Shown piece by piece: positions 17,185 through 26,509 of a stretch of 35,405 nucleotides of DNA; positions within the stretch are counted from its first letter, which is position 1; each line of letters begins with the position of its first letter. The position numbers and the translations under genes were made by a program. The stretch spans positions 1 to 35,405 of the forward strand of contig CAYLYM010000029.1 in NCBI GenBank assembly GCA_964387645.1, written 5' to 3'. The notes beneath the pieces were generated by a model. The model was given only the letters and a program-made list of their open reading frames with translations, had not been told where the DNA came from and searched no databases. This DNA comes from CAYLYM01 sp964387645 (GTDB lineage Bacteria; Calditrichota; Calditrichia; RBG-13-44-9).

Positions 17185-17924
17185 ATGAAATTTGTAAACA
17201 AAATTTTGATCACCTTGCTACTCCATAGCAGGCAATGGCCTTTAAATGAGCAATAATGACCAATTAAACTTTAATTGTAGTAGAATAAGAATTATAGAAC
17301 TTAAAATTAGATTAAGAGAAATCAAAACATTTCTGTAAAGACTGTTAAGAAAAGGTTAATAAAAAAACTAATAAAGTAAGAAATTATTGGAAAATATTTT
17401 TTCTTAAGCATTGTGCATAATTTATTTGTAAAAGTAACCTAACCTTTTGTAGTTATTGGAATTGTCATTTCGAATCCCGATTTTTTGGGGCGATAGATCT
17501 TTTAGAAGATTGCCTGTCTGACACAGGGAAATTATGAAGCTAATACTCGTGGCATAGGCCATCCTCCATTGTAGTTCCATGAACCTGATGGAAAAATAAA
17601 CGTTTTTTTATGCAAACTTATATTTTAATTATGCATAAAGAGTTTCATTATTTAAGCTAGATATTTTTTTTAATTACTTAGTTTTTTCAAATATAAAAAG
17701 TACCCACACTATTCTATTTTCCTTTCCACTCTTGATTTTTTATCTTGTCACCTGAAAAAATAAAGTTAGCCAGATTATATGGTTTGGAGAAAAAGTTAGT
17801 TTTTAATAAATTTTGAGGTAATATTAGAAAAATAAAGAAAAATAAATTATTGGGAACGATTTTTAACTTATATCGATAAAGATATTGCTAAAGATATTTG
17901 AAATGGGGATATAAAATATAAAGC
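17185..17924. other. 740-bp non-coding region between GWxTD gene and tamB
   Basis: No coding frame of note. After the stop, TTGCTA and TAGCAG form a small stem (17213-17233) without a T run. The part 17458-17608 differs from its AT-rich surroundings and looks like a decayed dispersed repeat. Near the end, AAAGATATT occurs twice 12 bases apart (17878-17886, 17890-17898). I found no convincing promoter for tamB. Confidence 0.55.
17458..17608. repeat. Probable decayed dispersed intergenic repeat with stem-loops
   Basis: The segment begins with TTGTCATTTCGAATCCC, the kind of start seen in intergenic repeats of many Bacteroidota and relatives (GTCATTTCGA...AGATCTTT). Within it are ATCTT-TTAG-AAGAT, CCTGT/ACAGG (about 17513-17527) and TTCCAT (17575-17580)/ATGGAA (17588-17593), with a T run at 17602-17608. 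The base composition is higher in GC than its flanks. Only one copy is seen in the window, so dispersed status is inferred. Confidence 0.4.
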
Positions 17925-20900
17925 ATGAAGAAGAATACCTGGGTTTTTTATTTTTTTATTATTTTATTCACTGCACTCTTGTCAGCTAATCTGATATGGA
18001 GATTCACGCCTATTAAGGCCGAAGTATTTACTGCTATTCGGGAGAAGCTAAAACTTACAATAGAAGAATCAATTGTATTGAAAGATTTCTCTCTTGGTTT
18101 CGGTTATATTGCCTTTAACGATGTAAATTTGGGCAACCCAGATCAACGATATCAACTACATGTAGATAAGATTGAAATAGGATATAGCATTCATAAATTA
18201 ATTTTAAATAAGATGAATCCTTTAAAAGTAATCGAAACAATTACTCTTAAGAATCCCCATCTTCAATTATGGATTGAAAGATCTGATAGTACTAATGGAG
18301 ATACTCAGAGTAGTTGGGACATCTCAAATGCTTTGGCAAAACTCCGAAGCTTGACAGAAGTAGATAGAATACATATAAAGAACGGTGACATACAGTGGAT
18401 TAAGAATTCTGGTGTTCTTAAAACTTTGATATCCGGCTTGAATGGTTTTCTTTATATAAATTCAAGTGAAAAAGCAGAAGTAAATGTTACTGGCCGATTA
18501 TTTGGATCGTCATCAGATGATTTCTATCTTCGCGGTAATATTTTTTTTAATAAGCAGACTCTTGATGTATTAGCCGAAATTAAACATAATCAATTAGAAG
18601 ATGGCATTCCTTTTTTGGATAGTCGAAGTTTTTCTGTAAAAACTGCCCTTCTTGATGGAACACTAAAGATTCACTTTCCTTCATTCAATATAAAGGAAAT
18701 AGATGTTCAGGGACAGATTGCAGTTAAGAATATGACTGCCCAACTTTTTGGACAAAGAATTCGTACAGAAGATTTTGTGATTACTTTTTCTGGCCAAAAA
18801 ATGCTGCTTTCGAAATTAGAAGGGCAGATTGAGGATGGTAAATTTGTTCTTACCGGAAACCTTGGTGAAATTTTTAATCCAGGCATTTATTTCGAAGTTG
18901 ATTTTTCCAGGTATTCTGCCAAACACATTGCCATTTCAGTTCCTATTTTAAAACTATTAAATCGTGGAAAAATTCAAGGTAAGTTAAATCTCAATGGTCC
19001 TGCCTCGCATCTTAAAGTTACCGGAAGAATTTTTTCACCATATTTGCAATATGCAATTGTGCCTTTTTACAATGCCAGTCTTGATTTTGTATTTGAAGAT
19101 GGATTTTGGCGATTCAACAATATTTTTTGTCATGCTGTGGGTATGGATCATAAAGGAACCGGATCCATTGATTTTAATCGGATGACTGTAATGCTGAATG
19201 TGTTGAGTTATATGAACTTGCCTGATCAATTTTTTCAGATTGTTGATAAGTTGAATGGGAAACGAATGGAATATAGAACTTCCATGACCGGGGACTTTAA
19301 TACCCTAACTTTTCAGGGACTTATCCACGCTTTTTTCTATGGTCAGCAAGACACATTACTCACAGCTGACGCCAATTATATGTTAACCGATGACCATATA
19401 AAAATTGTTAGTTTAAAATCTAATCCACCGGATTTAAATATTTATGCAGAAATTTCTAATCTGTGGGATGATCCGAATTTTGATATAGTTGAAATGAAAA
19501 ATCTCCCATTCGATACGTTAAGTTCGAGTGGAGTTATTAAATGGTTGTCCAGAAATTTTCAAACCGATTTTTACTGTTCTGGACCTGTGAATTTTCCAAG
19601 TGTAAAGGTTAATTTACTTAACCGTGTTACTTTAGAGCCCTTTTTTACTTTTACAGGTACTACAGCCAACCTGATACAACCACAGTTGAAATTTAATGGA
19701 CGGTTTTCTATACAAACTTCTCCCCATTCTATAAATGGTTTCTTTAAACTTTCAACTATAGATAGTAGAGCTAAATTTGAATTAGACATTCCCAATATAG
19801 CCAATGGGAATTTATTTATTGGTTATGGAGAAAATGATACCTTTAGTGGAGCTTTAAAATTTCGAAATGTTAAAGTTTCCAATTTTGTTGGTAAAGTAAA
19901 AGTTTTGGCTAATGCTATTTCGGAAGGGGAGTTGAATGGTGAAGTGATTTTTACTGGCTCAACAAATGATCCTCAAATACTTTTCGATATTACTGGAAAC
20001 AATTTTATCATTAATCAAAATGGTTATTATACAACTCATTTCAAAGGTCATTTTCGTAGGGAGGATTTTTCTTTTGAAGAAGCCTGGATTAACTACAATA
20101 ATAAGCCTATTTTAGAGGCTGAATTTGCTTTAAACCCCGAGACGGACGAGTTAGAAGCCCATTTTCGTGGAAATCAGATTGAAAGTAATTTCCTGGTTGC
20201 GACGCTATTTAACGATCCGGAATTGATCCGGGGAAAACTGAAATATGAAGTGACAATACAGGGAGATCTTAACCGACCACACATTTCGGGCCTATTGCAA
20301 ATGCAAGATGGAGTCATGGAAGACCGGGCATTTAGTAACCTTAGCATAAATTTTGCAGATTCAATTCCATCTAATGCTACTTTCTTTAATTTAAAAAAGC
20401 ATATTTTTAAGATATATAATTTTATTTATGTAGATAAAAAAGGATACACCATAGAAGCGAATGGTATGACAGCCGCTTCTCCTGATGGTCCCATCGATTT
20501 GAAGGTTGAGGTAAAAGGAAATGTTTTAGCAGAATTGCCTGGAATTATCGAATATTTTCGTAATCCAGTTTGTAATGGAAAACTTTTTCTACACATTGCT
20601 GGTTCAAGAGAAAACCTTAAACTCAATGCTGGATATTTGAAAATTGATTCTGGATCTTTAGAATTTGATACGGTATTACCGAAATTAACTGATTTAAAAG
20701 CTGAGGTGGAACTTAAAGAAGGGGAACAGTTTATTTCCATCAAGTATATCGAAGGGAAACTGCTAAACCATTGGGTTAGAATTTACAACGTTCCAATAGT
20801 GAAAGTAGGACAAAGAGAATTAAATCCTTGGTATTTTGAAGATTTGGGTTTGAATTTTGGAATTTTAATTTTAGAGACAGACCCCGGGGGTATTCCGCTT

Positions 20901-22079
20901 TCCATTCCTGGTTTAATGAATCCGGGAGATGTAGGCTATTTTGCAGTAACAGGTAAAGAAGAAAATGAAAAATTCTATTTTGCCGGTCCCGTGGAACAAC
21001 CTTATGTCCGCGGAAAGATTGTTCTTTATGACAGTCGGATTACTTTCCCGTTCCTTATTTCAGAGGATGAAAAGGCGGAGTCTGAGGAGAGTCTTGTAGT
21101 AGATTTTTTAATGAATGTGAATTGGGATATTTGGGCAATATCTGGAGGAGGAAACCGATATTTTGTAGATATTCCAGCACTAATCGGACAGGTGTATATG
21201 GATCTGGATATTGATGATTTATCTCGTGGCCTTGAATTCAGTGGAAGATTAGTAGACGAAAGTTTCAAGGTCGAAGGTGAAGTTGTATCTACGCGTGGTC
21301 GTGTGGAATACTTAGATCTAAATTTCCGAGTAGATAAATTTGGAGCCGAGTTTAGCCGTTTTGAATTGTATCCTCGTGTTTATGGAAGAGCCTGGACCAC
21401 CGTACGTGATTCAACAAATTTCCCTCGAGATATTTATTTGGTGCTTTATGCAATAGACCCTGAAACCAAGCAAGAAGTGTCGAGAGGGCGTTGGGAAGAT
21501 TTCCGTTTTAAATTGGTTTCCAGTGATCCAACATTAACGGAAACCCAGGAAAGTGTTCTGGCGTATTTGGGATATTCGGTTGAAAATATTACGAACAAGG
21601 CAGGGGATGTGGGTTTAACATTGACAGAAAATTATCTTATTCGGCCTCTGGTTCGTCCTTTAGAACGAAAATTAGAAAGAGCTTTAAAGTTGGATTATAT
21701 TCGATTGCGCTCGAATATTACCTCAAATTTATTTTATCTGGGATTCTCAAATAGATTTTCTTTTCTGCAAAATACGAATTTTTATCACCCGGTAGTGAAT
21801 AATAATTTCGATCCTGCATTATTATTATTACAAAGTTCTGAAATAACACTGGGGAAATATTTAGTGAAGGATGTTTATTTTACCTATTCTGGTCAATTAG
21901 TGTCAATTTATGATGAATCAAAATTAGGCTTAAACCATCGTTTGGGTTTAGAGTATCGTTTGTGGCAAAATCTTTTACTTGAAGTAGAATACGATAAATT
22001 CCATTTTAATCCTCAATTTTATAGTAAACAGGCGTTGGAAGATTTCAGAATAAGGCTTAGACATTCATTTAATTTTTGA
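17925..22079 (+). CDS. tamB: TamB/DUF490-family translocation and assembly protein
   Basis: TamB-type proteins are long, inner-membrane-anchored, beta-rich periplasmic bridges that carry phospholipid and help outer-membrane protein assembly together with a BamA-family barrel. This one has 1384 residues, a single N-terminal helix (7-27), AsmA/TamB-like repeats through the middle, and a C-terminal DUF490-like region. Near residue 1190-1220 the stretch SSDPTLTETQESVLAYLGYS corresponds to the TamB C-terminal motif around SDP...ESVLAYL. The last residues (RIRLRHSFNF) look like a barrel-type terminal strand. The SD is poor: only GGGGA near 17906, too far from the ATG. bamA follows after 77 bp, which supports the assignment. 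No tamA is visible, so BamA is the probable partner. Confidence 0.88.
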   Translation: MKKNTWVFYFFIILFTALLSANLIWRFTPIKAEVFTAIREKLKLTIEESIVLKDFSLGFGYIAFNDVNLGNPDQRYQLHVDKIEIGYSIHKLILNKMNPLKVIETITLKNPHLQLWIERSDSTNGDTQSSWDISNALAKLRSLTEVDRIHIKNGDIQWIKNSGVLKTLISGLNGFLYINSSEKAEVNVTGRLFGSSSDDFYLRGNIFFNKQTLDVLAEIKHNQLEDGIPFLDSRSFSVKTALLDGTLKIHFPSFNIKEIDVQGQIAVKNMTAQLFGQRIRTEDFVITFSGQKMLLSKLEGQIEDGKFVLTGNLGEIFNPGIYFEVDFSRYSAKHIAISVPILKLLNRGKIQGKLNLNGPASHLKVTGRIFSPYLQYAIVPFYNASLDFVFEDGFWRFNNIFCHAVGMDHKGTGSIDFNRMTVMLNVLSYMNLPDQFFQIVDKLNGKRMEYRTSMTGDFNTLTFQGLIHAFFYGQQDTLLTADANYMLTDDHIKIVSLKSNPPDLNIYAEISNLWDDPNFDIVEMKNLPFDTLSSSGVIKWLSRNFQTDFYCSGPVNFPSVKVNLLNRVTLEPFFTFTGTTANLIQPQLKFNGRFSIQTSPHSINGFFKLSTIDSRAKFELDIPNIANGNLFIGYGENDTFSGALKFRNVKVSNFVGKVKVLANAISEGELNGEVIFTGSTNDPQILFDITGNNFIINQNGYYTTHFKGHFRREDFSFEEAWINYNNKPILEAEFALNPETDELEAHFRGNQIESNFLVATLFNDPELIRGKLKYEVTIQGDLNRPHISGLLQMQDGVMEDRAFSNLSINFADSIPSNATFFNLKKHIFKIYNFIYVDKKGYTIEANGMTAASPDGPIDLKVEVKGNVLAELPGIIEYFRNPVCNGKLFLHIAGSRENLKLNAGYLKIDSGSLEFDTVLPKLTDLKAEVELKEGEQFISIKYIEGKLLNHWVRIYNVPIVKVGQRELNPWYFEDLGLNFGILILETDPGGIPLSIPGLMNPGDVGYFAVTGKEENEKFYFAGPVEQPYVRGKIVLYDSRITFPFLISEDEKAESEESLVVDFLMNVNWDIWAISGGGNRYFVDIPALIGQVYMDLDIDDLSRGLEFSGRLVDESFKVEGEVVSTRGRVEYLDLNFRVDKFGAEFSRFELYPRVYGRAWTTVRDSTNFPRDIYLVLYAIDPETKQEVSRGRWEDFRFKLVSSDPTLTETQESVLAYLGYSVENITNKAGDVGLTLTENYLIRPLVRPLERKLERALKLDYIRLRSNITSNLFYLGFSNRFSFLQNTNFYHPVVNNNFDPALLLLQSSEITLGKYLVKDVYFTYSGQLVSIYDESKLGLNHRLGLEYRLWQNLLLEVEYDKFHFNPQFYSKQALEDFRIRLRHSFNF

Positions 22080-22156
22080 TTGCAAAATGTTATAAATTCT
22101 TTTATTTTACTAAAATTAAATATAATCGAGATAAATATTAAAAATTTTCATCTCCT

Positions 22157-24481
22157 ATGAATCGATATAATTGGATTTTCTTTTTTATAAGTTTGCTGAG
22201 CTTTTCTTTAGTAAGCATAGCCCAGGTGCCTAAATTTAAAATTCATTCCATAAGAGTAGAAGGGAATGTGCGAGCCGATTCTACAATCATTCTGCTTAAT
22301 TCTGGTCTAAGGGAAGGGGAAGAAATTGTCAGTGACGGTATTCAAAAGGCCATAAAAAATTTGTGGGCACTTAGGCTGTTTTCTGATGTAAAAATTATGG
22401 TTGAAAAACAAACCAGTGAAGGTCTTGATCTGGTTATAAAAGTGGAAGAATTTCCCCGTTTAGAAGGATGGGTATTGGAAGGAAATGATAAGCTTAAGAA
22501 AAAGGATTTGGATAGAGAGTTAAATTTTTACAAAGGTATGGTATTAACTCCTTTTCGTATGTACAAAGCGAAACGCAATGTGCTAAATAAATATAAAGAA
22601 GAAGGTTATTTATTAGCCAGAGTAGATTTTGACACAACAGAAATTAAAGATCAGAATATTGTTTTAAAAGTTCGTATTGATGAAGGAAAGAAAGTTCAGG
22701 TCAAAAAAATACGCATCTTTGGTAATGAAAATTTAACCGAAAAAGAATTAAAGAAACAATTTAAAGGAATAAAAGAGGATCGCTGGTGGAGAGGTGCTGA
22801 TTTCAATGAAAAAAAATATAAGCAGGATTTAGAGAATTTACTCGCCTATTGTAGGAAAAAAGGATTTAGAGATGCGGAAATTGTAAAGGACTCGTTATAT
22901 TACAGTGAAGATAAGAAAGACATGTTCATTGATGTTTATATTAATGAAGGGCATCGTTACTATTTTGGTGATGTAACTATCGAGGGAAATACTGTTTTTT
23001 CTGATGAGGAAATCCGTTCTCAACTACTTTTTAAAAAAGGCGATGTTTATAATCAGGAAGATTTTGATAAAAGTATTCGTGAGAATATCCAGAATTTGTA
23101 CTATAATCAGGGTTATTTATTTGCTAATATTCAGCCACTGGAGATTCCTGCGGGACCTGATACTGTTGATATTCATATTAGAATATTAGAAGGGAATGTG
23201 GTAAGGATTAAAGAGATCAATATCACCGGAAATACAAAGACGAATGAAAAAGTAATTCGGCGGGAATTAAAAATATTTCCTGGAGACAAGTTTAATCGAG
23301 CCAAATTAGAGAGAAGTGTAAGGGATGTGTGGATTTTAAATTATTTTTCTAATGTAGTTCCCGATGTAAAATTAATCGAAGGAGATGACCGACACGTTAA
23401 CTTGGAAATCAAGGTTGAAGAAAAGTCAACAGACACTGCAAACATGTCTGCTGGTTATAGCGAGCGGGATGGGCTGATCGGCAATTTAGGATTATCATTG
23501 AACAATTTTTCATTAAAACATCCTTTGTCTGGTGGCGACGGTCAACGATTGGCTTTTGACTGGTATTTTGGTCGTTATTATCGTTCATTATCTTTAAGTT
23601 TTACAGAACCATGGATGTTTAATACACCAACCCTGGCGGGATTCTCTTTATTTAATACTCGTAGTGGTGGTGGATTTTATCCATGGGACCGTAAAGTGCG
23701 TGGCGGAACGTTGCAAATAGGACGCCGGTTCCAATGGCCGGATAATTATTTCCGTGGCGACTGGATTTTCCGGATTGCAGAAACTCGTATTTTTAATGTC
23801 CGCGACCAGGAACTATTAAGCTCTTATTTCTTTTATGATCGCCCCACTACTCAAGTTAGTATCACTCAAATTATTTCGAGAGATAGTCGTGATCGTCCGG
23901 AATTCTCCACACAAGGTTCAGTTTATACTTTACTTACCGAACTTTCTGGAGGTCCACTTCAGGGTGAAGAAGATTATATTAAAAGTATTTTGACTGTAGA
24001 ATGGTATGTTCCCTCTTTTCTCGGATTAGTGTTTTATTCTCAGACGAAGTTAGGCATGATCCATGGTCTTTACGAAGACTCTTATATCAATCCAGGCGAG
24101 TTATTTTATATGGGAGGCTCAGGTTTAAGTTTTTCTGAAGCATTGCGCGGTTATGACGAGGGTACAGTTGGTCCAATAAGCTCTACTGGAAGGCCATTGG
24201 GTGGTAAATCTTTGGCCAGATTTACTGCTGAATTACGTTTCCCAATTGCTCCAAATCCTACTGTTTATGGTTTGTTTTTCATCGAAGGGGGAAATATCTG
24301 GCAAAGTTTTGACCAAACTAATTTCCAGGATCTACGAAGAAGCGTTGGTTTTGGTATAAGGCTTTTCATGCCTATGGTGGGTATTATTGGGATTGATTTT
24401 GGTTACGGTTTCGATCACTTCGATGAAAATGGTTTAAGAAGGGGTAAGTGGAAAACTCACTTCCAATTTGGGAGATTTTAA
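22157..24481 (+). CDS. bamA: Outer-membrane protein assembly factor BamA
   Basis: BamA folds and inserts beta-barrel proteins into the outer membrane. The 774-residue product has a signal peptide (1-22, ending SIAQ), five POTRA domains (about 26-99, 100-179, 180-267, 268-346, 347-423) each beginning with a strand such as IHSIRVEGNVRAD or VKKIRIFGNENLTEKEL, and an Omp85 barrel from about 430. The loop-6 motif appears as RGYDEG (664-669), a variant of VRGF/Y. The C-terminus ends in HFQFGRF with the terminal Phe expected of barrels. No SD precedes the ATG (TTTTCATCTCCT lies upstream), and a TATAAT at 22121-22126 has no good -35. It lies between tamB and skp, the classical neighbour. It could be a TamA-like paralogue, but five POTRAs argue for BamA. 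Confidence 0.95.
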   Translation: MNRYNWIFFFISLLSFSLVSIAQVPKFKIHSIRVEGNVRADSTIILLNSGLREGEEIVSDGIQKAIKNLWALRLFSDVKIMVEKQTSEGLDLVIKVEEFPRLEGWVLEGNDKLKKKDLDRELNFYKGMVLTPFRMYKAKRNVLNKYKEEGYLLARVDFDTTEIKDQNIVLKVRIDEGKKVQVKKIRIFGNENLTEKELKKQFKGIKEDRWWRGADFNEKKYKQDLENLLAYCRKKGFRDAEIVKDSLYYSEDKKDMFIDVYINEGHRYYFGDVTIEGNTVFSDEEIRSQLLFKKGDVYNQEDFDKSIRENIQNLYYNQGYLFANIQPLEIPAGPDTVDIHIRILEGNVVRIKEINITGNTKTNEKVIRRELKIFPGDKFNRAKLERSVRDVWILNYFSNVVPDVKLIEGDDRHVNLEIKVEEKSTDTANMSAGYSERDGLIGNLGLSLNNFSLKHPLSGGDGQRLAFDWYFGRYYRSLSLSFTEPWMFNTPTLAGFSLFNTRSGGGFYPWDRKVRGGTLQIGRRFQWPDNYFRGDWIFRIAETRIFNVRDQELLSSYFFYDRPTTQVSITQIISRDSRDRPEFSTQGSVYTLLTELSGGPLQGEEDYIKSILTVEWYVPSFLGLVFYSQTKLGMIHGLYEDSYINPGELFYMGGSGLSFSEALRGYDEGTVGPISSTGRPLGGKSLARFTAELRFPIAPNPTVYGLFFIEGGNIWQSFDQTNFQDLRRSVGFGIRLFMPMVGIIGIDFGYGFDHFDENGLRRGKWKTHFQFGRF

Positions 24482-24539
24482 TAAATATTTTATTTGACTA
24501 TAAAAATTTTAGAGTAAAACCAAAGATCAGGAGGTTATA

Positions 24540-25070
24540 GTGAAAATTAAAAATTTATTCTGGTTATTTCTGGTATTGGCATTTGTTCTATTCAATTTCC
24601 ATTCAGGATATGCTCAGCTTAAAATAGGCTATATTAACTCCAACCGTATACTGGCTGAGTATCCCGAAGCACAGGAAGTTCAAAAAAAGTTAGATGAAAT
24701 CCGGGCAGGCTATGAGAGTGAATACAACAAGATGTTAAAAGAATATGAAAATCTTGTTAAAGAAATTGAAAATCAGAGCTTGTTGTTGAGTCCTGAGAAG
24801 AAAGCAGAAAAAGAAAAAGAAGCCCAGGAACTTGGACTGAAAATTGAAAAATATAGATATGAAAAACTTGGGCCACAAGGAGAACTGTATAAAAAAAATG
24901 TAGAGCTCACTCAACCACTATATGATAAAATTGATCAGGTGATTCAAAAAGTAGCCCAGGCGGAAGGATTTGATTTTATACTGGATGTTGTTCAAGGTGT
25001 TGTTTTGTTCGCCAAACCCGAATATGACATTACTGACCGAATTTTAGATGAGCTTAATAAAACGCAATAA
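24540..25070 (+). CDS. skp: Periplasmic chaperone Skp/OmpH family
   Basis: OmpH/Skp proteins form trimers that hold unfolded outer-membrane proteins on their way to BamA. This 176-residue protein has a signal peptide (1-25, ending SGYA), a short strand LKIGYINSNRILAEYPEAQEV typical of the family start, a long charged coiled coil (about 42-125), and the end KVAQAEGFDFILDV that folds back on the base. It starts at GTG, with AGGAGG (24529-24534) 5 bases upstream. It follows bamA by 58 bp and is closed by a strong terminator, so tamB-bamA-skp appear to share one transcript end. Confidence 0.93.
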   Translation: MKIKNLFWLFLVLAFVLFNFHSGYAQLKIGYINSNRILAEYPEAQEVQKKLDEIRAGYESEYNKMLKEYENLVKEIENQSLLLSPEKKAEKEKEAQELGLKIEKYRYEKLGPQGELYKKNVELTQPLYDKIDQVIQKVAQAEGFDFILDVVQGVVLFAKPEYDITDRILDELNKTQ

Positions 25071-25091
25071 TAATGAATTGTTTGAACAGTT

Positions 25092-25132
25092 AAAGCTGAA
25101 ATGTATTATTTGTACATTTCAGCTTTTTTTTT
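25092..25132 (+). terminator. Strong rho-independent terminator after skp
   Basis: A perfect 14-bp stem AAAGCTGAAATGTA (25092-25105) / TACATTTCAGCTTT (25113-25126) with a 7-base loop is followed by a T run to 25132. It separates the tamB-bamA-skp unit from the lpx genes. Confidence 0.92.
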
Positions 25133-25240
25133 GTTTGGTTATTCTTTCTGAAGACCTTTGCAAGAAATGTTCAAAGTATGCAGACTGAAGCAACAATTTT
25201 TTTTAACTGATTTTTATTAGAAAATTATGAAGGAGAAAAA

Positions 25241-26293
25241 ATGCCTGTATTTAAATTAAGAGAAATTGCCAAGAAGATTAATGGTAAACTTTTTGGAGAT
25301 GGAGAAATTATTATTAAAGATGCAGCGAAGATAGAAAGTGCTGGTCCTGGGGATATCACATTCTTAGCCAATCTGCGCTATAAAAATGAATTAATCCGAA
25401 CTAATGCCAGTGCTGTTATTGTTTCGGAAAAAATGGGGGTTGATGTTCCCATTCCCCACATTCTGGTTGATGATGCTTATTATCGTTTTCTTCAAGTGTT
25501 TCTCATGTTTTATCCCCGAAAGGAAATTGCTGAACCGGGTATTCATCCAACGGCGGTTATTCACCCAAGTGTACAAATAGGCGAACATGTTTCTATAGGT
25601 CCCAATGTTGTTATTGGTAAAAATTGTATAATTGGCGATCGAACAAAGATTCTGGCAAATTGTGTTATTATGAATGAAGTTCAGATTGGTGCAGAATGTT
25701 TAATTTATCCGCTTGTTTCCGTTCGGGAAGAGTGTATTATCGGAAACAGGGTGATTATTCATAACGGTGCTGTTATTGGAAGCGATGGCTTTGGCTTTGC
25801 CCAACATGGCGGTATTTTTCACAAAATTCCACAAATTGGCCGAGTTATTGTAGAAGATGATGTTGAAATTGGGGCCAATTGTACAATCGATAGAGCTACC
25901 ATGGGAGAAACCATCATAAGAAAAGGTGTTAAATTGGATAATTTAGTACATATTGCACATAATGTCGAAGTAGGAGAATCTACTGTCATGGCGGCTCAGG
26001 CTGGTATATCGGGATCGACAAAAATCGGACATCACGTTATGATCGGCGGACAGGTTGGTACGGTAGGCCATATCACAATAGGAAATTATGCACAAATTGG
26101 TGCACAATCAGGTGTTTCCAAGAGTGTTCCGGATAATGAAACTGTTTTTGGATATCCTGCTCGCCCAATTATGAAAACTAAGCGTATCGAAGCAGTTTTG
26201 AACCAATTACCTGATCTCTATAAGAAAATTCGTGTAATGGAAAAAGAATTAAACATTTTGAAAAATACAGCTTTAGATAACTCTTCATCCTGA
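25241..26293 (+). CDS. lpxD: UDP-3-O-acylglucosamine N-acyltransferase LpxD
   Basis: LpxD adds the second (R-3-hydroxyacyl) chain, from acyl-ACP, to the amino group of UDP-3-O-acylglucosamine, the third step of lipid A synthesis. The 350-residue product has the N-terminal uridine-binding domain (1-100), a left-handed beta-helix of hexapeptide repeats (about 101-300; e.g. IGPNVVIGKNCIIGDRTKI), and a C-terminal helix. The catalytic His is His240 in VHIAHNV (236-242), with the second conserved His277 in TVGHITIG. AAGGAG at 25230-25235 is 5 bases before the ATG. It starts after the skp terminator, so a promoter should lie in 25133-25229, though I could not pick one out. Confidence 0.96.
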   Translation: MPVFKLREIAKKINGKLFGDGEIIIKDAAKIESAGPGDITFLANLRYKNELIRTNASAVIVSEKMGVDVPIPHILVDDAYYRFLQVFLMFYPRKEIAEPGIHPTAVIHPSVQIGEHVSIGPNVVIGKNCIIGDRTKILANCVIMNEVQIGAECLIYPLVSVREECIIGNRVIIHNGAVIGSDGFGFAQHGGIFHKIPQIGRVIVEDDVEIGANCTIDRATMGETIIRKGVKLDNLVHIAHNVEVGESTVMAAQAGISGSTKIGHHVMIGGQVGTVGHITIGNYAQIGAQSGVSKSVPDNETVFGYPARPIMKTKRIEAVLNQLPDLYKKIRVMEKELNILKNTALDNSSS

Positions 26294-26509
26294 AAAATAG
26301 ATTTGAAAGAAACGCGTGGTTTAATAATAATTTTTAAATGTTTTTTGCTGACTAATATGATTGGTCAGGATTGAATTATTTACTGTTAATTTTAGTTTTG
26401 AATTTTAATTTTGTATATTTAATTTTGTTTTTTGAATACAATGATATTATTGATAGATAAATTTTGTAGAGAAAAATTAGTATTTTTTAAAATTGGGAGT
26501 AGTTGAGTA

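Noticed and set aside
17388..17405. ATTGGAAAATATTTT, shared with the palindrome at 8421-8435
   Set aside because: Fifteen matching bases of mostly A and T in two AT-rich spacers; the palindrome is broken here, so a real repeat family is not supported.
17466..17482. TTCGAATCCC, which resembles a tRNA T-loop
   Set aside because: The flanking bases cannot form the 5-bp T-stem, and no acceptor or anticodon stem is present; it belongs to the repeat-like segment.
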